From contig DPVV01000161.1 in NCBI GenBank assembly GCA_003526525.1, forward strand, positions 8,537 to 17,567: a DNA stretch of 9,031 nt, given 5' to 3'. The position numbers and the translations under genes are program-made. The DNA is from Lachnoclostridium phytofermentans. Its GTDB lineage: Bacteria > Bacillota > Clostridia > Lachnospirales > Lachnospiraceae. This document shows, piece after piece, positions 1-5,340 of the stretch (positions are counted from its first letter, which is position 1; every line of letters starts with the position of its first letter). Below the pieces are notes generated by a model, which saw only the letters and a list, made by a program, of their open reading frames with translations, was not told where the DNA came from and ran no database searches.

Positions 1-223
1 TGGTATTCTCTCGAACGGTAAATGGTAATTCTGTATTATTATTTTCATTTAAGACTGCACCACCATAGGTCTTGATCGCAAGCCCCTCTTTATCAAGTTT
101 CTCTAAATCTCTTCGAATTGTTTCTTCTGAAACATCAAACATTTGACTTAGTTCACTAACCACAACTTTATTTTCTTTTTGTAACTTTGCTAATATCAAA
201 TTCTTACGTTCTATTGCTAACAT
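1..223 (-). CDS. DeoR-family transcriptional regulator, N-terminal part (cut by window edge)
   Basis: Translating the minus strand from the ATG at 223 gives 74 codons that start MLAIERKNLIL and run off the left edge, so only the DNA-binding part is visible. Residues about 5-57 form a typical DeoR winged helix-turn-helix, with the recognition-helix motif SEETIRRDLEKLDKEGL (about 32-48) followed by the YGGAV turn. The effector domain, usually a phosphosugar sensor, lies outside the window. An in-frame ATG at 229 is one base from the GGGGG ribosome binding site (231-235), while the ATG at 223 is seven bases away, so 223 is chosen. The gene lies downstream of the BMC operon on the same strand but behind a terminator and with its own promoter. 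As a DeoR protein next to a sugar-phosphate pathway it may control this operon, with fuculose- or rhamnulose-phosphate as a candidate signal. That role is inference from position. Confidence 0.88.
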   Translation of the reverse strand, partial: MLAIERKNLILAKLQKENKVVVSELSQMFDVSEETIRRDLEKLDKEGLAIKTYGGAVLNENNNTELPFTVRENT

Positions 224-251
224 TAACATTCCCCCATAACTCTTCTCTATC

Positions 252-263
252 GACTATTTAGTC
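252..263. promoter_or_regulatory. Small palindrome in the DeoR-gene leader, possible operator
   Basis: GACTA-TT-TAGTC is a perfect 5+5 inverted repeat just downstream of the predicted transcription start (near 273) and upstream of the ribosome binding site. The position would suit autoregulation. A second palindrome, CTATGCATAG (332-341), lies upstream of the -35 box. The two do not share a sequence, so it is unclear which, if either, is an operator. Confidence 0.3.
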
Positions 264-279
264 ATATATCCTTTGTGAT

Positions 280-307
280 ATTATAATCCATGAAACACTT
301 ATGTAAA
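280..307 (-). promoter_or_regulatory. Sigma-A type promoter of the DeoR-family gene
   Basis: On the minus strand TTTACA (302-307) and TATAAT (280-285) are separated by 16 bases. Transcription would start near 273, giving a leader of about 50 bases before the ATG at 223. The perfect -10 box and 5/6 -35 box make this the best promoter I see in the window, and it shows that the regulator can be expressed separately from the BMC operon. Confidence 0.7.
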
Positions 308-432
308 CCTCAACAGATACGTTACCTAACTCTATGCATAGTATAATGATTTATTTACCTAAAATCAATCCTTAGAACAGTGTTACCTTTTTCATGCTAC
401 ACTTTAAGTACTCTATATTAAATTTCATTCTC

Positions 433-567
433 TCAAGCTTTTGTCGCATCTAAGATATTATCTAGATCATCTATCAATTTATCAGGATATGTTACATACT
501 CCAAAATTTCAGTATTTTGATACTTATCCAGTAAGTACCTCCCAAATAAAAAGGTACGCAATCCTCT
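433..567 (-). pseudogene. Possible gene remnant or unusual-start small ORF
   Basis: The minus strand is open for 44 codons before a TGA at 433-435, and the peptide reads like ordinary protein (LLDKYQNTEILEYVTYPDKL in the middle, ending NILDATKA). There is no in-frame ATG or GTG. A good ribosome binding site, GGGAGG (538-543), sits 6 bases upstream of a CTG codon (529-531), just where a start would be expected. That would give a 32-residue peptide. It may be the 3' end of a decayed gene whose start has been lost, or a CTG-initiated small protein. The upstream part of the open stretch overlaps the operon terminator. I do not recognise the family, and chance openness is possible for such a short stretch. 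Confidence 0.25.
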
Positions 568-582
568 TTATCATGCGCACCT
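545..582 (-). terminator. Intrinsic terminator of the BMC operon
   Basis: On the minus strand AGGTGCGCA (574-582) and TGCGTACCT (552-560) form a 9-bp stem with one G-U pair and a 13-base loop, followed at once by TTTTTATTT. It lies about 47 bases after the pduT stop codon. Among the internal hairpins of this operon it is the only one with a clean U-tract, so it is the likely 3' end of the main transcript. Confidence 0.8.
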
Positions 583-628
583 CTTCAAGCTAAGCTATTT
601 ATAAATTAAAAGTAACCTATATCACTTA

Positions 629-1177
629 CTACATCAACTTATTGCGTAACTTCTTATCTGGATGGGCAAGTACAGAGCTGTCTAAGTACATACCATTTTC
701 TTCAATGGCTTTCTTTGCAGCTTCAATTGCAGCGGTTACGGATGCAATTTCACCAGTTAACATAAGATAGGATTTACCGCACATACCACGTGCGACTCTA
801 ACCTCTACTAATTCTACCGCTGCTGTTTTTGCTGCAACATCTGCTGCAACGATAATGGATGCTGCAGAGTAAGTTTCTAACACACCAAGAGCTTCGATAT
901 CTTCCACTACAGTTGCACCATAAATTGCTGGTAAGATACCCTCGTGAGGATTACCAAGAATGAAACTATCAATGAGATGTGTTTCAAACTGAATTCTGGC
1001 TGCCTCTACAGAAGCATTTACCGCACTTAAATCACCAGTGATCAAAATAATATATTTACCAGGACATACGGTTTGCGCTTCCACGATTTCAATATCTGCT
1101 GTCTTAACCATCAAATCCGCTGCCATTATACCTGATGATACGGTTTTATATTCTACCATTCCAATTGCTTTACTCAT
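629..1177 (-). CDS. pduT: Tandem-domain BMC shell protein, PduT-like (BMC-T, Fe-S type)
   Basis: The 182-residue protein holds two BMC domains in tandem (about 3-85 and 96-178), the layout of trimeric BMC-T shell proteins that form pseudohexameric facets. Domain 1 starts AIGMVEYKTVSSGIMAAD and domain 2 ALGVLETYSAASIIVAAD. Cys38, in the pore loop of domain 1 (QTVCPGKY), is at the same position as the cysteine of enterobacterial PduT that binds one [4Fe-4S] cluster on the three-fold axis. That supports an electron-relay shell protein rather than a plain metabolite pore. Domain 2 also has a cysteine (Cys133) in its pore loop. The ATG is preceded by AGAAAGGA with a 6-base spacer. It is the last gene of the operon, 82 bases after pduS, its expected electron-transfer partner, and it is followed by the terminator at 545-582. 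Confidence 0.93.
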   Translation of the reverse strand: MSKAIGMVEYKTVSSGIMAADLMVKTADIEIVEAQTVCPGKYIILITGDLSAVNASVEAARIQFETHLIDSFILGNPHEGILPAIYGATVVEDIEALGVLETYSAASIIVAADVAAKTAAVELVEVRVARGMCGKSYLMLTGEIASVTAAIEAAKKAIEENGMYLDSSVLAHPDKKLRNKLM

Positions 1178-1196
1178 GGATTATCCTTTCTGTGCT

Positions 1197-1231
1197 ATTA
1201 TAGTGTACGCCATCGTCGTATGCACTATAAT
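1197..1231 (-). other. Stem-loop between pduS and pduT
   Basis: ATTATAGTG (1197-1205) pairs perfectly with CACTATAAT (1223-1231). A further 4 bp (TACG/CGTA) lie inside a two-base bulge, leaving a 7-base loop. No U-tract follows on either strand, so it is not a normal terminator. It ends about 20 bases upstream of the pduT start. It probably acts as an mRNA stability or processing element. Confidence 0.5.
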
Positions 1232-1259
1232 ATCGTATGCTACCAATTAACGTGCCACT

Positions 1260-2585
1260 TTACACTGCATCTATCATAATATACTGATTATTCACTTCTA
1301 ACACTGTTCCATCAATCGAAGCATGAACCGGTAAACTAAGACCATCCTTGTTTTTTGCAATCAATTGTCCTGTTACCACCTTATCTCCAACAGAAACAAT
1401 AGAAACTGCAGGTGCACCAACATGCTGACTTAATTTTACCTTCACCCTTTTTGCCTTCTGTAGCTCCTCAAATAATGGAGCTGGAACATTATAGTGAGTA
1501 AGACAAAGTCGTTTCATTAAACGCTCTACTGGAATTCTCTGATATTGTCTAGAAGGTTCTACTGGCGCTGGCTCTAACACTTCTGGTTTCACACCATTTT
1601 GGCGTAACCCCTGCTTATATAAGGTGATTAGACTTGCAGGTGATAACCCTTGACCACAAGCGTACATAGAACAAAGTCCACAACTACAACAATACATGGT
1701 GTCTAAAAATATCTGAGGATTTTGAACATCCTTACAGGTCGCAGCTCGCATAAAAAGGTGCGGATTACTTGGATGTCCTAATAAATGTCTAGGACAAAGA
1801 TCCGTGCACATTTCACAATGGCAACAAGCTGCTGCTGCCCTTTTTAAATCGATAGATGGCTTACTTTCCTTACGAATAATCACATAATGATCCTTTGGTA
1901 ACACTATAATGGCATTCGATGTTTTCGTTATTAAATGCTGTTCATTTTCAACAGAACCCATCATTGGACCGCCCATAAGATAAGCTGGCTCTTTTGTTGT
2001 GATACCGCCTGCCATTTCTACAACTTCTTTTACCGTCATACCAAGTGGCACTCGTACTGTTTTGGGCTCTTTTACTTCACCTACTACAGATACTAATTTG
2101 CTTGTCACTGGTCGATGATTTATAACAGCTTCATAAACGTTATAAACTGTTTCTACATTAAATACTGCTACGCCTATGTCTACTGGTAAACCACCTGGCT
2201 TTACAACTCTACCTGTTGCTTCGTAAATCAATACTACTTCATCACCAGCTGGGTACACTTCTTTGCAAAGTTTTAGGCTCATATTTTTGTAAGCACTGAT
2301 CTCTGCCGCTACCGCAGCAATTGTGTTTTTATAAGAAGGTTTTACGACTATAATTGCTTCCTTTGCACCAATACTTTCTGCTATTATAGAAAAAGCTTTC
2401 AGTACCTCATATGCTCTGTCTCGTAACAATTGTCTATGTAACTTTAACAAAGGCTCGCACTCTGCACAATTTAGAATAATAGTATCCACCTTATTAGAAA
2501 ACTTCGCATAAGTAGGAAAACCGGCTCCGCCAGCTCCACAGATTCCATATTCTTTCACAATTTGGCTAAGCTCTTCTATCACCAT
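1260..2585 (-). CDS. pduS: PduS-like RnfC-family flavin/iron-sulfur oxidoreductase of the microcompartment
   Basis: The 441-residue protein has the domain order of PduS and Rnf complex subunit C. Residues about 10-160 form the Nqo1-like FMN/NADH-binding region (CGAGGAGFPTYAKF at 16-29, NCAECEPLL at 39-47). Residues about 160-210 form a SLBB-like segment. Two [4Fe-4S] motifs follow: Cys254, 257, 260 and 264 (C-x2-C-x2-C-x3-CP) and a Cys299/300-302-305-310 cluster. A C-terminal barrel-sandwich segment (about 380-440) completes it. In B12-type Pdu systems PduS reduces cobalamin. In coenzyme-B12-independent loci the homologue more likely moves electrons between NADH and an acceptor outside the shell through PduT. 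The dehydratase type is not visible here, so the exact role is open. The ATG has a GAGGA-type ribosome binding site. No signal peptide or membrane helix is seen. Two structured gaps (2586-2763 and 1178-1259) flank it. Confidence 0.92.
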   Translation of the reverse strand: MVIEELSQIVKEYGICGAGGAGFPTYAKFSNKVDTIILNCAECEPLLKLHRQLLRDRAYEVLKAFSIIAESIGAKEAIIVVKPSYKNTIAAVAAEISAYKNMSLKLCKEVYPAGDEVVLIYEATGRVVKPGGLPVDIGVAVFNVETVYNVYEAVINHRPVTSKLVSVVGEVKEPKTVRVPLGMTVKEVVEMAGGITTKEPAYLMGGPMMGSVENEQHLITKTSNAIIVLPKDHYVIIRKESKPSIDLKRAAAACCHCEMCTDLCPRHLLGHPSNPHLFMRAATCKDVQNPQIFLDTMYCCSCGLCSMYACGQGLSPASLITLYKQGLRQNGVKPEVLEPAPVEPSRQYQRIPVERLMKRLCLTHYNVPAPLFEELQKAKRVKVKLSQHVGAPAVSIVSVGDKVVTGQLIAKNKDGLSLPVHASIDGTVLEVNNQYIMIDAV

Positions 2586-2763
2586 TATTTTTTCCTCATT
2601 TCTGCGTAGCTGGAGTTTGTGTTTGCTAAATAGGCAAAGCGAAAGAACTTCGTTCTTTCACTTTGAGATTGGTGCCGAGGATGACGCAGGCACAAATCTC
2701 CAGTGTGAAGTTTTAGAATTTCTTAGGCGGCGTCTTTTGGCGCCTTAGAAATTCTCTTCACAC
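2586..2763 (-). other. Structured intergenic RNA element between the vertex-protein gene and pduS
   Basis: Three stem-loops are packed into 178 bases. (1) 2703-2763: an 8-bp outer stem (GTGTGAAG/CTTCACAC), a TTTT bulge (2711-2714) and a 15-base inner arm pair (2715-2729 with 2741-2755, one mismatch). This stem starts directly after the upstream stop codon. (2) 2665-2676 with 2689-2700, 11 of 12 paired. (3) 2635-2648 with 2652-2665, 14-base arms and a 3-base loop. In stem 3 the only imperfect pair is a G-U wobble on the minus-strand RNA but a C-A mismatch on the plus strand, which fits function as operon RNA. CTGGAG (2610-2615) can also pair with CTCCAG (2698-2703), in competition with stem 2. 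No U-tract follows any stem. Confidence 0.65.
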
Positions 2764-3024
2764 TTACTCCAGTCCTGTTGCATCGTCAATAATTCCAACA
2801 ATTGCCGCATCAATCGGCGAGTTTTCTGCGCCGCAGCCTATCCTTGCAGCACTACCCCCCGCAACCAACACATACTCGCCTATTCCAGCTCCTACATTAT
2901 CAATTGCTACAATTCTATTTTCTCGAAAGCTTTTTAACGGTTCAACAATCATAAATTTATTTCCTACAAGATGCTCATTTTTCCTTGTTGAAACGACACT
3001 ACCAATCACTTTGCCGATTAACAT
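2764..3024 (-). CDS. pduN: BMC vertex protein, EutN/CcmL/PduN type (BMC-P pentamer)
   Basis: The 86-residue protein starts MLIGKVIGSVVSTRKNEHLVG, the usual N-terminus of the EutN/CcmL family. It has the conserved IVAIDNVGAGIGEYVLVAGGSAAR core (about 39-61) and the C-terminal SPIDAAIVGIID strand (about 69-80). These proteins form pentamers that cap the twelve vertices of the shell and close it. The length is normal for the family. The ATG has a GGAGGG ribosome binding site with a 6-base spacer. It lies 37 bases after pduL, so translation is probably linked to the same message. Its stop codon is followed at once by the large stem at 2703-2763, which may protect the upstream message. Confidence 0.94.
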   Translation of the reverse strand: MLIGKVIGSVVSTRKNEHLVGNKFMIVEPLKSFRENRIVAIDNVGAGIGEYVLVAGGSAARIGCGAENSPIDAAIVGIIDDATGLE

Positions 3025-3061
3025 ATTAATCCCTCCAATTAAGAGTTTTTAAGACTCAAGT

Positions 3062-3703
3062 TTATAAAATCGTTACCATCTGTCCACATGTAATTTTTGC
3101 AGCATTCGCCTCATCCGTATCGATATGCATCTCCATAGTAAAGCTACTATCTACTCTGATTTGTACCTGATGAAATACGGTCTCTCTTTCATCGTCTACT
3201 TTAACAGAAACAATATCTCCATCGTTAACTCCAGCTGACAATGCGTCCGCTGGTGACATATGGATATGACGTTTTGCAATAATACATCCCTCATCCAAGT
3301 AAATCGCACCCTTTGGTCCAACCACTGCAATCGGAGCAGAACCTTTTATGTTACCGGATTCTCTTATTGGCACCTTGACTCCCAGTTTGATTGCATCGGT
3401 TGCAGAAACCTCAACCTGAGATGCCTTTCTCACTGGTCCTAATATTCTTACATTCTCTATAGCTCGAAGCTTTAATCCTACAATGGTTACCGTTTCATTT
3501 GCTGCAAACTGGCCACCCATAAGGTCTTTTTTCTTAGTTAATTCATAACCCATTCCAAACAATTGCTCTACGTGATCCTGAGTTAGATGAATATGTCTTG
3601 CAGACACACCGACCGGAACAGCGAAGCCTGTTTTGCCACTTTGCTTTTCTTGCAGTACATTTAATACCATTCGGGTTATGAGTTCAATTTGATTATCTTC
3701 CAA
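3062..3703 (-). CDS. pduL: PduL-type phosphate propanoyltransferase with N-terminal encapsulation peptide
   Basis: The enzyme exchanges CoA of propionyl-CoA for phosphate, freeing CoA inside the shell and making propionyl-phosphate for ATP synthesis by a kinase outside. Both PduL beta-barrel halves are present. The zinc-binding histidines are in SARHIHL (His37, His39) and MHIDTDEANA (His193), and the second RHIHMSP motif covers His146 and His148, numbering from the TTG start. Residues about 3-18 (NQIELITRMVLNVLQE) form an amphipathic helix typical of an encapsulation peptide, then a short linker before VPVGVSARHI. I chose TTG at 3703 because AGGTGA lies 5 bases upstream. A GTG at 3712 adds three residues but overlaps that ribosome binding site. 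The gene lies among shell genes and follows a structured gap of about 375 bases. Confidence 0.92.
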   Translation of the reverse strand: MEDNQIELITRMVLNVLQEKQSGKTGFAVPVGVSARHIHLTQDHVEQLFGMGYELTKKKDLMGGQFAANETVTIVGLKLRAIENVRILGPVRKASQVEVSATDAIKLGVKVPIRESGNIKGSAPIAVVGPKGAIYLDEGCIIAKRHIHMSPADALSAGVNDGDIVSVKVDDERETVFHQVQIRVDSSFTMEMHIDTDEANAAKITCGQMVTIL

Positions 3704-4078
3704 GTCGTTCACCTGCTTTACTATTTATTAGTTATGTGCTAATTGTGATAGATTTTTTAATATCTCTTTCTTTATTTTGTATCTTTCGTACTTCTAGCTC
3801 TGTTCTGTATCTTCTATCATCTGTGCTCTATTCTATCTCTTTGTAGCTATGTAAATCCTTATTTTTTTAAATGGATAAAGCAACCATCGTCACTTTATCC
3901 ATGTCATAAGAAGTTTAAAGATTATTCCTTCGTTAAGGATACTCGTAATTCGCTATCAGCTACGCTGACAAAACGCTACTTACTCGTAACCCATTAGCAA
4001 CTACGTTGCTATTTCAGTGGGAGCAAGTATCCCTCTTACGCTTCGCTTAGAAGCGGGATACTTCCTTGATGGGTTAAA
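3704..4078 (-). other. Long structured gap upstream of pduL: three-way junction, stem-loops and purine-rich leader
   Basis: No protein gene is evident. The half nearest the shell gene is strongly structured. TAACCCAT (3987-3994) pairs with ATGGGTTA (4069-4076) and encloses two hairpins. One is TAGCAAC/GTTGCTA (3995-4011, 3-base loop). The other is AAGTATCCC/GGGATACTT (4025-4063) with an inner CGCTTC/GAAGCG stem. Further hairpins are TCAGC/GCTGA (3956-3968), TCCTT/AAGGA (3926-3939) and ATGGATAAAG/CTTTATCCAT (3871-3902). TACTCGTAA occurs twice (3940-3948, 3981-3989). The rest, about 3756-3845, is purine-rich on the message strand and looks unstructured. I found no convincing promoter and no terminator U-tract. 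It may tune segment-specific mRNA stability, or be a mobile palindromic repeat. Confidence 0.65.
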
Positions 4079-4357
4079 TTACTTAATTGCAGGTAAAATT
4101 TTCTCAACATCAGAGTGTGGTCTTGGAATTACATGAGTAGCTACTAACTCACCAAGTCTTCCAGCGCTAGCTGCACCAGCTTCAACAGCTGCCTTCACTG
4201 CTCCTACATCTCCTCTAACCATAACACTTACTAATCCAGAACCGATTTTTTCTGTTCCTACTAATGTTACGTTAGCTGCCTTTAGCATTGCATCTGCTGC
4301 CTCAACTGCTGCTACTAAACCTCTTGTTTCGATCATTCCTAATGCTTCCTGTGCCAT
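4079..4357 (-). CDS. BMC-H hexameric shell protein, PduA/PduJ-like (short form)
   Basis: This 92-residue protein is a canonical single-domain BMC-H protein. It begins [24 protein letters not shown] and carries the pore loop Lys37-Ile-Gly-Ser40-Gly41, the same motif and numbering as PduA, whose Ser40-lined pore passes 1,2-propanediol and similar small molecules. It is probably the major facet protein. The ATG at 4357 has the strongest ribosome binding site nearby, AAAGGAGG (4366-4373), with an 8-base spacer. The same reading frame is open a further 71 codons upstream to an ATG at 4570, described as a separate long form. It is the third of three BMC-H genes in a row. The stop codon is followed within two bases by the three-way junction element. 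Confidence 0.93.
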   Translation of the reverse strand: MAQEALGMIETRGLVAAVEAADAMLKAANVTLVGTEKIGSGLVSVMVRGDVGAVKAAVEAGAASAGRLGELVATHVIPRPHSDVEKILPAIK

Positions 4358-4570
4358 AATTTTTTCCTCCTTTAGAACTGTTGTATCAACAGTAACCTCT
4401 TCATTTATATTTTTAGTTTTCATAACTTCCATGGAAATGTTGCTACCGCTTACCGCATCACTGCTTTGTCCGGTAAGTGATACTTTGGATGTACTGCGAG
4501 GCTTTTTCCCCTCTCCAGTAATCTCAGCTTTTCTTGTCGAATTCGACTTTTTATCTAACTTATCATCCAT
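4079..4570 (-). CDS. Possible long form of the PduA-like shell protein with 71-residue N-terminal extension
   Basis: From the ATG at 4570 the frame runs without a stop into the BMC-H domain, giving 163 residues. The extension is rich in Lys, Ser, Thr and Asp/Glu with few hydrophobics ([16 protein letters not shown] at the start), so it is probably disordered. A ribosome binding site of the AGGGTGAT type sits 5 bases upstream, and the start lies only 26 bases after the preceding shell gene's stop, normal spacing in this operon. Without it the gap would be 239 bases. The layout recalls PduB/PduB', where one gene yields two shell proteins from two starts and the extension links shell to cargo. 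The alternative is that only the short form is made and the upstream frame is open by chance. I consider a real extension somewhat more likely than not. Confidence 0.5.
   Translation of the reverse strand: MDDKLDKKSNSTRKAEITGEGKKPRSTSKVSLTGQSSDAVSGSNISMEVMKTKNINEEVTVDTTVLKEEKIMAQEALGMIETRGLVAAVEAADAMLKAANVTLVGTEKIGSGLVSVMVRGDVGAVKAAVEAGAASAGRLGELVATHVIPRPHSDVEKILPAIK
4366..4373 (-). promoter_or_regulatory. Internal ribosome binding site for the short BMC-H form
   Basis: AAAGGAGG lies 8 bases before the ATG at 4357 and inside the longer frame that starts at 4570. It is stronger than the AGGGTGAT site of the upstream start. This supports abundant short form and less abundant long form. Confidence 0.75.
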
Positions 4571-4596
4571 ATGTTATCACCCTGCATTCTATTGCA

Positions 4597-4899
4597 CTAC
4601 ATTTCTTCGTCTTGTGGCTTCATTCTACTTGCGCTGATCTCTACCAATCGAAGAACCTCTTCATGAGGATTTGCAATGACTGCATGGGCCACTGGTTTTT
4701 TAATTGCCTGATTGACCGCTGATTCTACTGCCTGTGTTACTTCGGAAACAGATCCGGTTACGATGATTGTGACCAACCTTCCACCCATCTTTCTCTCCCA
4801 TGTAACTAACTCGACACCTGCTGTTTTGCACATAATATCGAGAGCATCAATAGCCGCGGTTACACCACTGATTTCAATAAATCCTAACGATTTTCCCAT
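4597..4899 (-). CDS. BMC-H shell protein with altered pore loop (KMGGR)
   Basis: This 100-residue single-domain BMC-H protein begins MGKSLGFIEISGVTAAIDALDIM and has the usual alpha/beta fold pattern to about residue 85. A charged tail follows (SASRMKPQDEEM). At the pore it has Lys37-Met-Gly39-Gly40-Arg41 where PduA has KIGSG, so the pore lacks Ser40 and places an arginine next to it. It probably has different ion or metabolite selectivity, or is a minor facet component. The frame is open to an ATG at 4965, but no ribosome binding site precedes that start. AAAGGGG 9 bases before 4899 supports the shorter protein. It sits between the other two BMC-H genes with 96 bases upstream and, if the long form of the next gene is real, 26 bases downstream. 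Confidence 0.92.
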   Translation of the reverse strand: MGKSLGFIEISGVTAAIDALDIMCKTAGVELVTWERKMGGRLVTIIVTGSVSEVTQAVESAVNQAIKKPVAHAVIANPHEEVLRLVEISASRMKPQDEEM

Positions 4900-4995
4900 A
4901 ATGCCAAGCCCCTTTCTTCTTATCTCATCCATTGCAAATTCAAGCATACAAATTGAATACTGCATAATTCATAATTTGAACATAGTTTTTTCAAA

Positions 4996-5310
4996 TTAAT
5001 TCTTATCAAAGCCGCTTAAGTGAAGCATCTTATTCACATCACCTTCAGGAGCGGCTATCGTATGGATGGATACGACATCGGTAACTTGCTTTGCAGCTAT
5101 TTTCGCTGCATCTAAAGCTGCATTGACATCCTCGATGGAGCCTCTGAATTTTATCGTAACCAATAATGGAACGGGAAGTTTATCTGCATTTGCCGGCTTA
5201 TTTCGGTCAAATGGTTCCAAGGTTACATCAGCGGCCTTACATCCGGCGTCGGCTGCCACAAATGCTGCCGTCAAACCATATACCTCTAAAAATCCAACTG
5301 CTAAACCCAT
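4996..5310 (-). CDS. BMC-H shell protein with insertion and noncanonical pore loop
   Basis: The protein begins MGLAVGFLEVYGLTAAFVAADAG and is 104 residues long, about ten more than a minimal BMC-H protein. The extra length sits before the pore: residues about 33-44 (PFDRNKPANADK) form an insertion. The pore motif is LPVP (45-48) in place of KIGSG, so the central opening should be shaped differently and be less polar. The fold is otherwise normal BMC-H, ending in VSIHTIAAPEGDVNKML. A TTG at 5316 is only two bases from AGAGG, while the ATG at 5310 is 8 bases away, so 5310 is chosen. It is the first of three adjacent shell genes and follows the repeat-bearing gap after the alcohol dehydrogenase gene. 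Confidence 0.92.
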   Translation of the reverse strand: MGLAVGFLEVYGLTAAFVAADAGCKAADVTLEPFDRNKPANADKLPVPLLVTIKFRGSIEDVNAALDAAKIAAKQVTDVVSIHTIAAPEGDVNKMLHLSGFDKN

Positions 5311-5340
5311 ATCCAATACCTCTTATTCATTATTCATGAT

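Larger units (their letters stand above)
224..544. other. Region between operon terminator and DeoR gene, mostly noncoding
   Basis: This AT-rich gap holds the regulator promoter (280-307), two small palindromes (252-263, 332-341) and the regulator ribosome binding site (231-235). It also contains a minus-strand open stretch (433-567) that looks like a gene remnant and is described separately. I see no RNA gene and no complete protein gene. Confidence 0.6.

Noticed and set aside
301..315. cre-like sequence over the -35 box of the regulator promoter
   Set aside because: It matches only 13 of 15 positions and lacks the central CG of the consensus.
374..428. 18-codon minus-strand ORF (MKFNIEYLKC...)
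   Set aside because: It is very short, has no convincing ribosome binding site and resembles no known family. Chance is the simplest explanation.
2703..2763. Large hairpin after the vertex-protein gene as a transcription terminator
   Set aside because: The stem is strong, but no U-tract follows on either strand and pduS downstream has no promoter I can see.
4597..4965. Longer version of the second BMC-H protein starting at 4965
   Set aside because: The 22 extra codons have no ribosome binding site upstream and do not look like protein. The ATG at 4899 has AAAGGGG at a usable distance and matches the family N-terminus.
4996..5316. TTG start at 5316 for the first BMC-H protein
   Set aside because: It lies two bases from the AGAGG site, too close. 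The ATG at 5310 is 8 bases away.
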